Positions 1 to 5,692 of a stretch of DNA of 7,760 bases are shown one piece after another (position 1 is the stretch's first letter; each line of letters starts with the position of its first letter). The position numbers and the translations under genes were made by a program. The notes beneath the pieces were generated by a model. That model was given only the letters and a program-made list of their open reading frames with translations. It ran no database searches and was not told the DNA's origin. Origin of the DNA: Bacteroidales bacterium UBA5621 (GTDB taxonomy: Bacteria > Bacteroidota > Bacteroidia > Bacteroidales > VadinHA17); assembly GCA_002424525.1 (NCBI GenBank), contig DIKJ01000258.1, positions 1 to 7,760 on the forward strand. Reading direction: 5' to 3'.

Positions 1-1311
1 CCTTCTGTCCCATGCATAATACTTAATAACAGGCGCGGCATCACCCTCCTCGATCTGTGATGCCATGGAAGCACTCCTCGCCTCCAGGTACGGGAAAATA
101 CCCCACTTGACATGAGCACCTGTTGCGGAGGTATAGGAGTTGAGGAAATCCGCCTGGTCATAGCCGTAGTCCAGGGGATAAAAGGGATCGTTGACGATAA
201 AGGGATATATTAACTCCTTCCTGGCCTCGACTGCCGCTATCAGGGAATCGATGTCCAGGGTGTTATCTATCAGCTCCCGGGCGTAAAAGCTGAACTGATC
301 GCGCAGCACCGGGTTGTTAACGATACGGTCATACAGGGGCCTGACCTGGTCTCCTCCCGGCTGCCACCCGTAGATGTTCCTTTCTGCCCAGTTGATGCCG
401 AACCAGTCAATGCCGAAGGTGTTGTCAACATCATAGGGGATATACTCAAACCTGCCTGTCTGAGTGTTGTGGTAGAGGTAGAAGTTGTTTTTATTGTAGA
501 GATATCCGTCCCAGTCGCCACAGAGGATCTGTGCAGTCATGATCTTCAGATAATCCTGGACATTGAACACCCCGTCAAGTTCGCAGACAAGGTTCTGATC
601 TTCTGTATTATGCAGTATGCCGATCTGCTTTGCAAGATCAGAAAAGTCGTTCTCCTCCAGGTTGGTTTTCAGCTCATAGGTCCACCTGGTACCGTTCCAT
701 AACTTGTAGCTGTCGGGGTCAGTACCCCGGTATGCCAGGTCTGCAGGGTAGAGGCATTTGTAGAGGTTGCCGTCCTTGTTGCCGAACCGCGAGAGAGCAA
801 ACTCTTCGTCGATATGTTCCACGTTGATATAGAGTCCGAAGTAGCTGCCGTTGATATGGACCCTGACATGGTTTGCCCGCGGGGCGGGGATATTCCATTT
901 TCGAAGTATATCCCACATGATCTTGGACCGCATAACAGAGGGATCATTGTGTTCACCGTTCAGGTTCATCTTCTCCACCCCGAAGTATTTCCTGCCCGGG
1001 GTGAAAGTGTTGAAGGAAACCTTGAACGATTTCTTCTTTGAATTGCGCGAAGTGTTGCCCCTTAATCTGAATCCTACCTGCTCCAGGGTATCGCGCACCG
1101 CTCCGTTATCGAAGACGAAAACCGCCCGGAATTCCCTGTCACTGTCGGGGTTAGCGTAGATCCAGGCCAGTGTGTCAGGGTGAATTGAGATATAAACTGC
1201 AGGCACCACCGTGTCGACATAAAGCTGCCCGTTGTCAGGGAACGAGGGCTGCGACCGGGTTAGCGCGGCAGTGCTTAAGAGAATCAATATCAGCGACAGT
1301 GCCCTTCTCAT
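1..1311 (-). CDS. CotH-kinase-like secreted protein, C-terminus cut by window edge
   Basis: The frame is open for 437 codons from the ATG at 1309-1311 to base 1, so the C-terminus lies outside the window. The N-terminus (MRRALSLILILLSTAALTRS) is a clear signal peptide, so the protein is exported. The body matches the CotH kinase family (spore-coat CotH type, atypical protein kinase fold). R84-G-N-T-S with a following lysine cluster (K92-K94, S95, F96) fits the conserved RGNTS...KKSFK region. DWDGY begins at D266, followed by NNFY (N275-Y278) and PYDVDNTFG at P292-G300, which carry the acidic and Asn residues expected to bind metal and nucleotide. In Bacteroidota such proteins are often large secreted proteins with extra C-terminal domains; this one may have a sorting domain off the edge. 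It is transcribed divergently from the acetyltransferase across a 56-base gap. Substrate unknown. Family assignment is firm; kinase activity here is inference. Confidence 0.85.
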   Translation of the reverse strand, partial: MRRALSLILILLSTAALTRSQPSFPDNGQLYVDTVVPAVYISIHPDTLAWIYANPDSDREFRAVFVFDNGAVRDTLEQVGFRLRGNTSRNSKKKSFKVSFNTFTPGRKYFGVEKMNLNGEHNDPSVMRSKIMWDILRKWNIPAPRANHVRVHINGSYFGLYINVEHIDEEFALSRFGNKDGNLYKCLYPADLAYRGTDPDSYKLWNGTRWTYELKTNLEENDFSDLAKQIGILHNTEDQNLVCELDGVFNVQDYLKIMTAQILCGDWDGYLYNKNNFYLYHNTQTGRFEYIPYDVDNTFGIDWFGINWAERNIYGWQPGGDQVRPLYDRIVNNPVLRDQFSFYARELIDNTLDIDSLIAAVEARKELIYPFIVNDPFYPLDYGYDQADFLNSYTSATGAHVKWGIFPYLEARSASMASQIEEGDAAPVIKYYAWDRR

Positions 1312-1367
1312 CTCACAATATTACTCAATTTAATACCTTTATGCTCCGTATTTAATTCCTGCAAATA

Positions 1368-1940
1368 ATGAAAACATCACCTCTGACATTCACAGACGGA
1401 GTAGTAACCATTCGCAAGTTCCGGCGCAGCGACAAAATCCGTATGGCAGAAATCGCCAATAATGAGAAGGTGGCAGTTAACCTCCGGGATGCATTCCCTT
1501 TTCCCTACACCCCGGAGCATGCTGAAAAATTCATATCAATGTGTTTCATAATGGAGCCATACCAGGTATTCGCCATTGAGTACGGCGGTGAGTATGTGGG
1601 TAACATCGGGCTGCACCCTCAGGATGACGTCTACCGCAAAACGGCCGAGTTGGGGTACTTCATCGGTGAACCCTACTGGCACAAGGGAATAACTCCGAGG
1701 GCTGTGAATCTGATCTGTGATTACGGATTCCGCGAACTGGGTGTAATCAAGATATACTCAGGCGTCTTTTCTTTCAACACAGCCTCACAGAGGGTGCTTG
1801 AGAAGTGCGGGTTTGAGAGAGAGGCAGTGTTACGGAACGCCGTAATAAAGAACGGCAGGATCTGTGATGAGATAAGGTACGCGAAGCACCTGGTCAACGA
1901 GGATCTCGAGATGCTGGCCGAGGCATCTGATAGGGATTGA
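1368..1940 (+). CDS. GNAT-family N-acetyltransferase (RimJ/RimL type)
   Basis: The product has 190 residues, the usual size for RimJ/RimL-like acetyltransferases, which transfer the acetyl group of acetyl-CoA to protein N-termini or small amines in the cytoplasm. The start at 1368 sits just before the family pattern begins (residues 8-20, LxFTDGVVTIRKFR-like beta strand). GNIGLHP (78-84) and AELGYFIGEPYWHKGI (93-108) form the central strand and the pyrophosphate-binding turn. The WHKGIT segment (104-109) replaces the usual Q/R-x-x-G-x-G/A. FNTASQRVLEKCGFE (136-150) is the typical C-terminal motif with its conserved Asn and the VLEK-GF ending. No Shine-Dalgarno sequence is evident. It converges on the DUF302 gene with only four bases between stop codons and no terminator hairpin between them. 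The acceptor substrate cannot be predicted. Confidence 0.9.
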   Translation: MKTSPLTFTDGVVTIRKFRRSDKIRMAEIANNEKVAVNLRDAFPFPYTPEHAEKFISMCFIMEPYQVFAIEYGGEYVGNIGLHPQDDVYRKTAELGYFIGEPYWHKGITPRAVNLICDYGFRELGVIKIYSGVFSFNTASQRVLEKCGFEREAVLRNAVIKNGRICDEIRYAKHLVNEDLEMLAEASDRD

Positions 1941-1944
1941 CCCG

Positions 1945-2331
1945 CTACAGCCTGTCCAGGGCTTTCTGAAGATGTTCGCCCACCTTGACGGCCACCTCTG
2001 CCACAACATCGTTGTGCACAGCAATCATGGCATCAGTGGGGTTGACCGCAGCAATTTCAATTTCATTTTCACCCTGTTCAATCACGAGAACATTGCAGGG
2101 AAGCATAACCCCTACCTTGTCTTCGGCCTGCAGGGCCCTGTAGGAATATGCCGGGTTGCATGCCCCAAGGATGCGGTATCTCTTGAAATCGACACCAAGC
2201 TTGTTTTTGATTTTTTCATGAAGATCGACTACCGATATAACACCAAATCCCTCTTCGAACAGAGCCGCGGTTACCTTTTCAACTGCCTCATCGAATGAGG
2301 TACTGAGCGTTTTGGAGAAGTAATATGCCAT
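1945..2331 (-). CDS. DUF302-domain protein
   Basis: The product has 128 residues when started at the ATG at 2329-2331. The frame stays open upstream to 2517, but the first 62 residues of that longer reading are low-complexity and unlike the family, while DUF302 homology begins at once after this ATG. It is a single-domain protein. FDEAVEKVTAALFEEGFGV (13-31) is the first helix and strand, ILGACNP (54-60) carries Cys58, VGVMLPCNVLV (73-83) carries Pro78-Cys79-Asn80, and AAVNPTDAM (94-102) is the conserved ending. DUF302 proteins are small cytoplasmic proteins of unknown biochemical role. The two cysteines suggest a metal or redox role, but this is not shown. It lies tail to tail with the acetyltransferase and is divergent from the serine hydrolase. 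Confidence 0.88.
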   Translation of the reverse strand: MAYYFSKTLSTSFDEAVEKVTAALFEEGFGVISVVDLHEKIKNKLGVDFKRYRILGACNPAYSYRALQAEDKVGVMLPCNVLVIEQGENEIEIAAVNPTDAMIAVHNDVVAEVAVKVGEHLQKALDRL

Positions 2332-2388
2332 AGTTGCCTGTTTTACTGATGTCAATGGTTGAACAAACAATAAACAAAACGAAGGGGA

Positions 2389-2421
2389 TTTGGTTCGCAA
2401 TAAGAGCTGTATTATATTTTG
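2389..2421 (+). promoter_or_regulatory. Candidate Bacteroidetes promoter for the serine hydrolase gene
   Basis: TTTG at 2389-2392 is followed after 20 bases by TATATTTTG at 2413-2421. This resembles the Bacteroidetes primary sigma consensus (TTTG near -33, TAnnTTTG near -7), with one extra base inside the -7 element. Transcription would start near 2428, leaving a leader of about 90 bases before the ATG at 2519. The rest of the 187-base divergent gap (2332-2518) shows no other clear signal. Confidence 0.4.
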
Positions 2422-2518
2422 GCATAACTTTATAGGCAATCCGTGATCACTATGAAAGCATAAATTGAAATTATGCAGGCCAAAAGCCACTTTGGAGTTT
2501 AACGAATAGGTAACCAAA

Positions 2519-3553
2519 ATGAGAATCCTGATCCTTTCGGCACTGATCCTGATAACGCTGAACCTTAAATCACAGACAATTCAGGTATCAGACCTCGATT
2601 CAGCAATAGCAACAGCAGACAGGCTCATAGAGACAAATCCAAAGATTTTCTTCAGGAATGTGGAAAGCCTTATCGCCTCTTATGACGGACAAACAAGATT
2701 TGAGAAATATTATAACGGGATCCACGGGGATTCCCTCCATCACATTCAGTCTCAAACCAAAAGCATCGTATCCCTGCTAATGGGCATTGCAATTGACAAA
2801 GGATTCGTTAAAAGCGCGGATGAACTCGTAAGCAGCTATTTTCCCGGATATTTCAGTCCCGCCGGCAGTATAAAATCTGAGCTGAGGATTAAAGATCTCC
2901 TGACAATGTCAGCCGGTTTTGAATGGGAGGAAATGATCCCGCTTGATGATCCGGAAAATGATAATATCAATATGTTCAACAGCGGCGATTATCTGAAATA
3001 TATTCTGTCAAAACCGGTGTCAGATTCGCTGTATGGCAGATTCAGATACAACAGCGGCTGTCCGATGATAATTGCAGGTATAATTGAGAAAACTGCAAAA
3101 ATGAGGCTGGACAGGTTTGCGGAAAAATATCTGTTCAATCCTCTGGGAATAACTGATTACGGATGGATTAAAGATTCCACGGGATTCTGTCATGCCGGCG
3201 GGGGACTTTATCTGAAGCCGGTAGATATTGTGAAAATCGGACATCTGGTGATGAACCACGGGACGTGGAATAATCAGCAGATTATTTCCGAAAAATGGAT
3301 CAGCAAAGTCGTTCATCCATACATTGCGACAAATTTCGGGAACAGCGAATATGGGTACTTCTGGTGGATCAATGAATATCCTTTGAGCCAGGGCAGGACG
3401 GTGACGGTTGTTTCAGCCGAAGGGGCCGGAGGACAGAAGCTTTACATTTTCCCGGAATACCAGCTGATTATCGCTTTTACCGAACGCAACTATACCACCC
3501 CGCAGGTCAGCCCGCTGTTCATCATGGAATCAATTCTCCCTCTGCTTAATTAA
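2519..3553 (+). CDS. Exported serine hydrolase, class C beta-lactamase / penicillin-binding fold
   Basis: The product has 344 residues. Its N-terminus is a signal peptide (MRILILSALILITLNLKSQ), with likely cleavage near S18-Q19, so it should act in the periplasm or outside the cell. The domain is the beta-lactamase-type serine hydrolase family (Pfam Beta-lactamase, PF00144). The nucleophile motif SxxK is S78-Q-T-K81, placed after QSQ and before a helix SIVSLLMG. The second motif is Y177-N-S179 in RFRYNSGCP. The third, KTG-like motif is replaced by E301-GAGGQ306, as is usual for the esterase/peptidase-like members rather than true AmpC enzymes. DLLTMSAGF (126-134) and NPLGITDYGW (207-216) are typical family landmarks. 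It therefore probably cleaves an ester or amide bond by an acyl-enzyme mechanism, but the substrate is unknown and resistance to beta-lactams should not be assumed. It has its own candidate promoter and appears to be transcribed alone. Confidence 0.9.
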   Translation: MRILILSALILITLNLKSQTIQVSDLDSAIATADRLIETNPKIFFRNVESLIASYDGQTRFEKYYNGIHGDSLHHIQSQTKSIVSLLMGIAIDKGFVKSADELVSSYFPGYFSPAGSIKSELRIKDLLTMSAGFEWEEMIPLDDPENDNINMFNSGDYLKYILSKPVSDSLYGRFRYNSGCPMIIAGIIEKTAKMRLDRFAEKYLFNPLGITDYGWIKDSTGFCHAGGGLYLKPVDIVKIGHLVMNHGTWNNQQIISEKWISKVVHPYIATNFGNSEYGYFWWINEYPLSQGRTVTVVSAEGAGGQKLYIFPEYQLIIAFTERNYTTPQVSPLFIMESILPLLN

Positions 3554-3579
3554 CATAAACCCGGGAACTTTTTTATGTT
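3552..3579 (+). terminator. Weak hairpin after the serine hydrolase gene
   Basis: AACATAAA (3552-3559) is perfectly complementary to TTTATGTT (3572-3579), with a 12-base loop containing CCCGGG and followed by a T-rich stretch. The stem is AT-rich and has no clean terminal T-run, so termination here is uncertain. It overlaps the -33 element of the mazE promoter. Confidence 0.3.
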
Positions 3580-3608
3580 TGGATAATCAAAATAATGTAA
3601 TAACTTTG
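3578..3608 (+). promoter_or_regulatory. Bacteroidetes-type promoter of the mazEF operon
   Basis: TTTG at 3578-3581, a spacer of exactly 19 bases, and TAACTTTG at 3601-3608 give a full match to the Bacteroidetes consensus (TTTG, then TAnnTTTG). The expected transcription start is near 3615, so the leader before the mazE ATG at 3633 is only about 18 bases. It is the best promoter in the window. Confidence 0.75.
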
Positions 3609-3620
3609 TAATTACATAAT
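3592..3620. promoter_or_regulatory. Palindromic operator candidate for MazE autoregulation
   Basis: ATAATGTAAT (3592-3601) and ATTACATAAT (3611-3620) form an inverted repeat with 9 of 10 bases paired and a 9-base spacer. Nested in it is a perfect 10-base palindrome, TGTAATTACA (3607-3616). Together they cover the -7 element and the predicted transcription start. MazE and MazEF complexes are known to bind palindromes in their own promoters, so repression by occlusion is the natural reading. The binding itself is inference. Confidence 0.55.
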
Positions 3621-3632
3621 GATGATTCTATA

Positions 3633-3878
3633 ATGGAGGTATCTGTTGTTAAAATAGGAAATTCCAGGGGTATACGGTTCAGTAAAACGATTATTGAGAG
3701 GTACAATATCCGGGATAATGTAGAACTGATACTTGAAGATGGTCAGATCATTATCAGACCACTGCCCCAAACCAGGAAGGGATGGGACCAGGCATTCAGT
3801 GAAATGCATGCCAGTGGTGACGATAAACTGACTATGCCGGATATTTTCGATGAAGAAGAACCGGAAGAATGGAAATAA
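3633..3878 (+). CDS. mazE: MazE-type antitoxin (AbrB/SpoVT DNA-binding domain)
   Basis: The product has 81 residues, a normal MazE length. Residues 1-45 are the swapped-hairpin AbrB/MazE domain: VVKIGNSRGIRFSK (5-18), then VELILEDGQIIIRP (30-43). This domain dimerises and binds operator DNA. The C-terminal part, including GWDQAFSEM (50-58) and the acidic tail IFDEEEPEEW (71-80), is the flexible segment that wraps around MazF and blocks its RNA site. The start at 3633 gives the canonical N-terminus directly. The stop overlaps the mazF start by ten bases, so the two are translationally coupled. This protein should neutralise MazF and repress the operon. Confidence 0.92.
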   Translation: MEVSVVKIGNSRGIRFSKTIIERYNIRDNVELILEDGQIIIRPLPQTRKGWDQAFSEMHASGDDKLTMPDIFDEEEPEEWK

Positions 3879-4192
3879 AGCAATACCAGATTATCCTTGT
3901 AAATCTTGAACCTGCCATCGGCAGTGAGATCAAAAAAACAAGACCGTGTGTTGTTATCTCACCGGATGAGATGAACAACCACCTCAGAACAGTTGTAATT
4001 GCTCCTATGACAACAAGTTCCAAAAACTACCCTACCCGGGTTGAAATCAGGCATGAGAACAAAGCCGGTTGGATAATCCTTGACCAGATAAGGACAATTG
4101 ATAAACATCGTATTATCAAGGATCTGGGAAAACTGTCTAGAGCTGAGATCAGGGAGCTGAAAGCGGTGCTGAAGGAAACCTATGTAGACTAA
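3869..4192 (+). CDS. mazF: MazF/PemK-type endoribonuclease toxin
   Basis: The product has 107 residues, typical of MazF (CcdB/PemK fold), a sequence-specific single-strand RNA endonuclease that arrests translation when the antitoxin is degraded. Landmarks are IILVNLEPAIGSEIKKTRPCVVISPDE-like sequence at 8-34 (shown here in parts: VNLEPAIGSE, then KKTRPCVVISPDEMN), APMTTSS (45-51), and LDQIRTIDKHR (71-81). Arg25 and Thr48 fall at the positions known to be catalytic in Bacillus subtilis MazF, so the toxin looks intact. The start ATG at 3869 lies inside the last codons of mazE and is preceded by a purine-rich stretch (GGAAGA). The target RNA motif cannot be predicted from sequence alone. The gene ends five bases before a tRNA-derived repeat. 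Confidence 0.93.
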   Translation: MEIKQYQIILVNLEPAIGSEIKKTRPCVVISPDEMNNHLRTVVIAPMTTSSKNYPTRVEIRHENKAGWIILDQIRTIDKHRIIKDLGKLSRAEIRELKAVLKETYVD

Positions 4193-4196
4193 AAAA

Positions 4197-4216
4197 AGCC
4201 GGCATTTCTGCCGGCT
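4197..4216 (-). terminator. Minus-strand terminator hairpin, copy 1
   Basis: AGCCGGCA (4197-4204) pairs perfectly with TGCCGGCT (4209-4216) around a 4-base loop. Read on the minus strand, the hairpin runs straight into seven Ts (complement of 4191-4197), a classic rho-independent terminator. On the plus strand there is no T-run, so it does not serve mazF. It sits behind a tRNA 3' end fragment and is a duplicate of the hairpin at 4326-4345. Confidence 0.65.
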
Positions 4217-4234
4217 CCTGTTGACCCACAGGGG
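4198..4234. repeat. Direct repeat copy 1: tRNA 3' end plus terminator
   Basis: These 37 bases match 4327-4363 at 36 positions (only 4207 differs). Read on the minus strand, the block holds the last tRNA bases (acceptor strand TGGGTCA, then A, complement of 4221-4228), part of the T-stem, and the terminator stem-loop. Beyond 4234 the similarity to the tRNA T-loop breaks down, so this copy is a short scar and not a gene. Confidence 0.8.
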
Positions 4235-4245
4235 GTCCGAGCGTT

Positions 4246-4270
4246 AAAAAAATGCCCGGTGGGCATTTTT
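4246..4270 (+). terminator. Bidirectional rho-independent terminator of mazEF
   Basis: AAAAATGCCC (4248-4257) pairs with GGGCATTTTT (4261-4270) around the loop GGT. There is a T-run on the plus strand and a longer one (7 Ts) on the minus strand. It lies 54 bases after the mazF stop and is the only hairpin correctly oriented to end that operon. Confidence 0.75.
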
Positions 4271-4325
4271 AGCGAAGGGGCCGGGATGCGGGGGAGGGGG
4301 TTCGAGCCCTTAGCAAAAAAAGCGA

Positions 4326-4345
4326 AGCCGGCATTGCTGCCGGCT
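4326..4345 (-). terminator. Minus-strand terminator hairpin, copy 2, behind the tRNA-Gln fragment
   Basis: AGCCGGCA (4326-4333) pairs with TGCCGGCT (4338-4345) around a 4-base loop. On the minus strand it follows the tRNA 3' end by four bases and leads, after TCGC, into seven Ts (complement of 4314-4320). It is most simply the original terminator of the tRNA-Gln gene. Confidence 0.65.
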
Positions 4346-4363
4346 CCTGTTGACCCACAGGGG
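4327..4363. repeat. Direct repeat copy 2: tRNA 3' end plus terminator
   Basis: This is the partner of 4198-4234, offset by 129 bases with one mismatch. This copy continues into a well-formed T-arm and anticodon arm, so it is the better preserved of the two. Confidence 0.8.
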
Positions 4364-4396
4364 CTCGAACCCCGACTCTTCTGAACCAAAATCAGA
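4350..4396 (-). other. 3' half of tRNA-Gln(UUG), probable attachment site (att) of the integrative element
   Basis: Read on the minus strand, these 47 bases give tRNA nucleotides 27 to 73 with correct spacing: anticodon stem TCTGA/TCAGA, loop TTTTGGT with anticodon TTG (Gln), a 5-base variable region, a T-stem CGGGG/CCCTG (one G-T pair), T-loop TTCGAGC, acceptor strand TGGGTCA and discriminator A. No CCA is encoded. Upstream of the anticodon stem (4397 onward) there is A/T-rich sequence with no D-arm and no matching TGACCCA, so the gene is only a 3' half. Tyrosine integrases commonly recombine at the anticodon stem and leave such a half at one end of the element. The integrase gene starts 130 bases away. 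The element should therefore extend right, with the intact tRNA-Gln at its other end. Confidence 0.75.
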
Positions 4397-4447
4397 CGTG
4401 AAAAAAGTCTAATATATTCAATACCTGATACTTGCTAAAATTGCCAA

Positions 4448-4481
4448 TTTGACCATTTTGGGTCATTTGGGGTATTTTTTG
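4448..4481 (+). promoter_or_regulatory. Candidate integrase promoter with short repeats
   Basis: TTTG (4448-4451), 21 bases, and TATTTTTTG (4473-4481) loosely fit the Bacteroidetes promoter pattern. Within it lie the inverted pair TGACC (4450-4454) and GGTCA (4461-4465), and a small hairpin CGAGT/ACTCG (4483-4487 and 4494-4498) follows in the leader. These could be binding sites for the integrase or an excisionase. The rest of 4397-4525 is A/T-rich with no other feature that I can recognise. Confidence 0.3.
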
Positions 4482-4525
4482 TCGAGTTCCCGTACTCGGT
4501 TTTATGCAATTTTTGGTATTGAGTC

Positions 4526-5692
4526 ATGGCAACAATTAAGATCAGAAAGTATGTTAACTCCGTCTATGTAATCTACAGTCACGGTAACAAGAAATTCAAA
4601 TTGTTCACCGGAGCAAAGGTGGATGATAAGTACTGGGTTAACAATTCATTAAAGAAGCATTGTCCGGATTATGATCTCCTGAAGAGTCAGATAGACTCCG
4701 TTCAGAACCAGGTGCTGAACGCATCCATTATCATACGGCAACGGGGAATCGAACCTATGCCTGAACTGGTAAGGAATGAATGCAGGTTAAGGGCTGCATC
4801 CGTACTCGGAAACACCGATTCAGACTCAACCTGGTCAAAATACAGGAAATACCTTGATCGGCTGGTCTGCCGGGAGAGCACTCAAAAAAGAGTACGGATA
4901 ACTTATAATGTGATGACATACTTTTGTCAGTGGAGCGGATACGACTTCGAGGCGTCCACCTTCAATAAAATGATTTTGAATCAGTTAATTCAATACATGT
5001 TGAAGGATCAGAAGCTCGCGGACGCAACAGTTCTCAAACATGTAAAGACCCTGAAGACATTCTTACGGAACGCTTACCCTGAAATGGACTGGAGCTGGAT
5101 GAAATATTCCATGCTTAATGTTGAAGGGGAGGTATTAGCCTTAACCGAGGATGAGTTGCACAGACTGATTGACGCTGAGTTGACCGGCTATTTGAGTAAA
5201 ACTCGGGATCTGTTCGTATTCATGGCAACCACCGGGCTTCGCCATTGCGATAGTCAGGTGTTTGACCCGTCGTGGGAGACTCCTGAACAGGTCTTGGAGT
5301 TCATTCAAGTAAAGACCGGGGGTAAGGCTTATCCTCCATTGTATGGCATCGCAAAGGCAATCCTGGAGAAGTATAACGGGGTACCCCCAATAATCAGCAA
5401 CCAGAAATTCAACGAATACCTGAAGGTGCTTTTCAAAGAGCTGAAGATGGACAGAAGTATTGTTGTGCAGTCAGTAAGAGGCAAGCAGGTTTTCCGTGTT
5501 ACTCAACCATTATTCGAGGTAATCTCAAGCCATACTGCAAGGAGAACGTTTATATCCATCTGCCTTCAAAAGGGAATGCCGATACAGGATGTCATGAGAA
5601 TGTCAGGACATTCAGATTACCGGGGGATAAAGCCATATATAAAGATAACCCGTCAGCACCTCCGAAATATTGCTGACAAGTGGGACATTTAG
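4526..5692 (+). CDS. Tyrosine recombinase / integrase
   Basis: The product has 388 residues, typical of Bacteroidetes phage-type integrases. Residues 1-90 form the arm-type DNA-binding domain. About 100-195 is the SAM-like core-binding domain, including VLKHVKTLKTFLRNAYPEM (169-187). From about 205 onward is the catalytic domain. The catalytic set is complete: Arg239 in TTGLRHCD, Lys263 in VKTGGK, His336 and Arg339 in SHTARRTF, His362 in SGHSDY, and the nucleophile Tyr371 in KPYIKI at the usual spacing of nine after the histidine. It should cut and join DNA at the att core and so drive integration and excision of the element at tRNA-Gln. The gene points away from the att fragment. Its stop is immediately followed, without any spacer, by the stop of the converging nuclease gene. 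No excisionase is visible in the window. Confidence 0.95.
   Translation: MATIKIRKYVNSVYVIYSHGNKKFKLFTGAKVDDKYWVNNSLKKHCPDYDLLKSQIDSVQNQVLNASIIIRQRGIEPMPELVRNECRLRAASVLGNTDSDSTWSKYRKYLDRLVCRESTQKRVRITYNVMTYFCQWSGYDFEASTFNKMILNQLIQYMLKDQKLADATVLKHVKTLKTFLRNAYPEMDWSWMKYSMLNVEGEVLALTEDELHRLIDAELTGYLSKTRDLFVFMATTGLRHCDSQVFDPSWETPEQVLEFIQVKTGGKAYPPLYGIAKAILEKYNGVPPIISNQKFNEYLKVLFKELKMDRSIVVQSVRGKQVFRVTQPLFEVISSHTARRTFISICLQKGMPIQDVMRMSGHSDYRGIKPYIKITRQHLRNIADKWDI

Noticed and set aside
469..1159. Several plus-strand and other-frame reading frames of 60-100 codons inside the CotH-like gene
   Set aside because: They overlap a 437-codon frame with clear family motifs and have no recognisable domains or start signals.
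1972..2298. 108-codon plus-strand frame opposite the DUF302 gene
   Set aside because: It lies wholly antisense to a recognised gene and resembles no family.
2332..2517. 62-residue N-terminal extension of the DUF302 protein
   Set aside because: DUF302 homology starts exactly at the ATG at 2331, and the extension reads as translated intergenic DNA that holds a candidate promoter for the divergent gene.
3020..3316. 98-codon minus-strand frame inside the serine hydrolase gene
   Set aside because: It is a shadow of a gene with complete catalytic motifs.
2519..3553. True AmpC-type beta-lactamase resistance gene
   Set aside because: The third motif is GAGGQ-like instead of KTG, as in the broad esterase/peptidase members of the family, so a resistance role is not supported.
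4191..4216. Hairpin right after mazF as the mazF terminator
   Set aside because: Its T-run is on the minus strand; the hairpin at 4246-4270 is the one oriented to stop plus-strand transcription.
4189..4389. 66-codon minus-strand reading frame with an internal repeat (PCGSTGAG twice)
   Set aside because: It is a translation of the duplicated tRNA-end and terminator hairpins; the peptide repeat only reflects the DNA repeat.
4190..4400. CRISPR-like repeats
   Set aside because: There are only two copies, they contain tRNA and terminator structure, and no regular spacers or cas genes are present.
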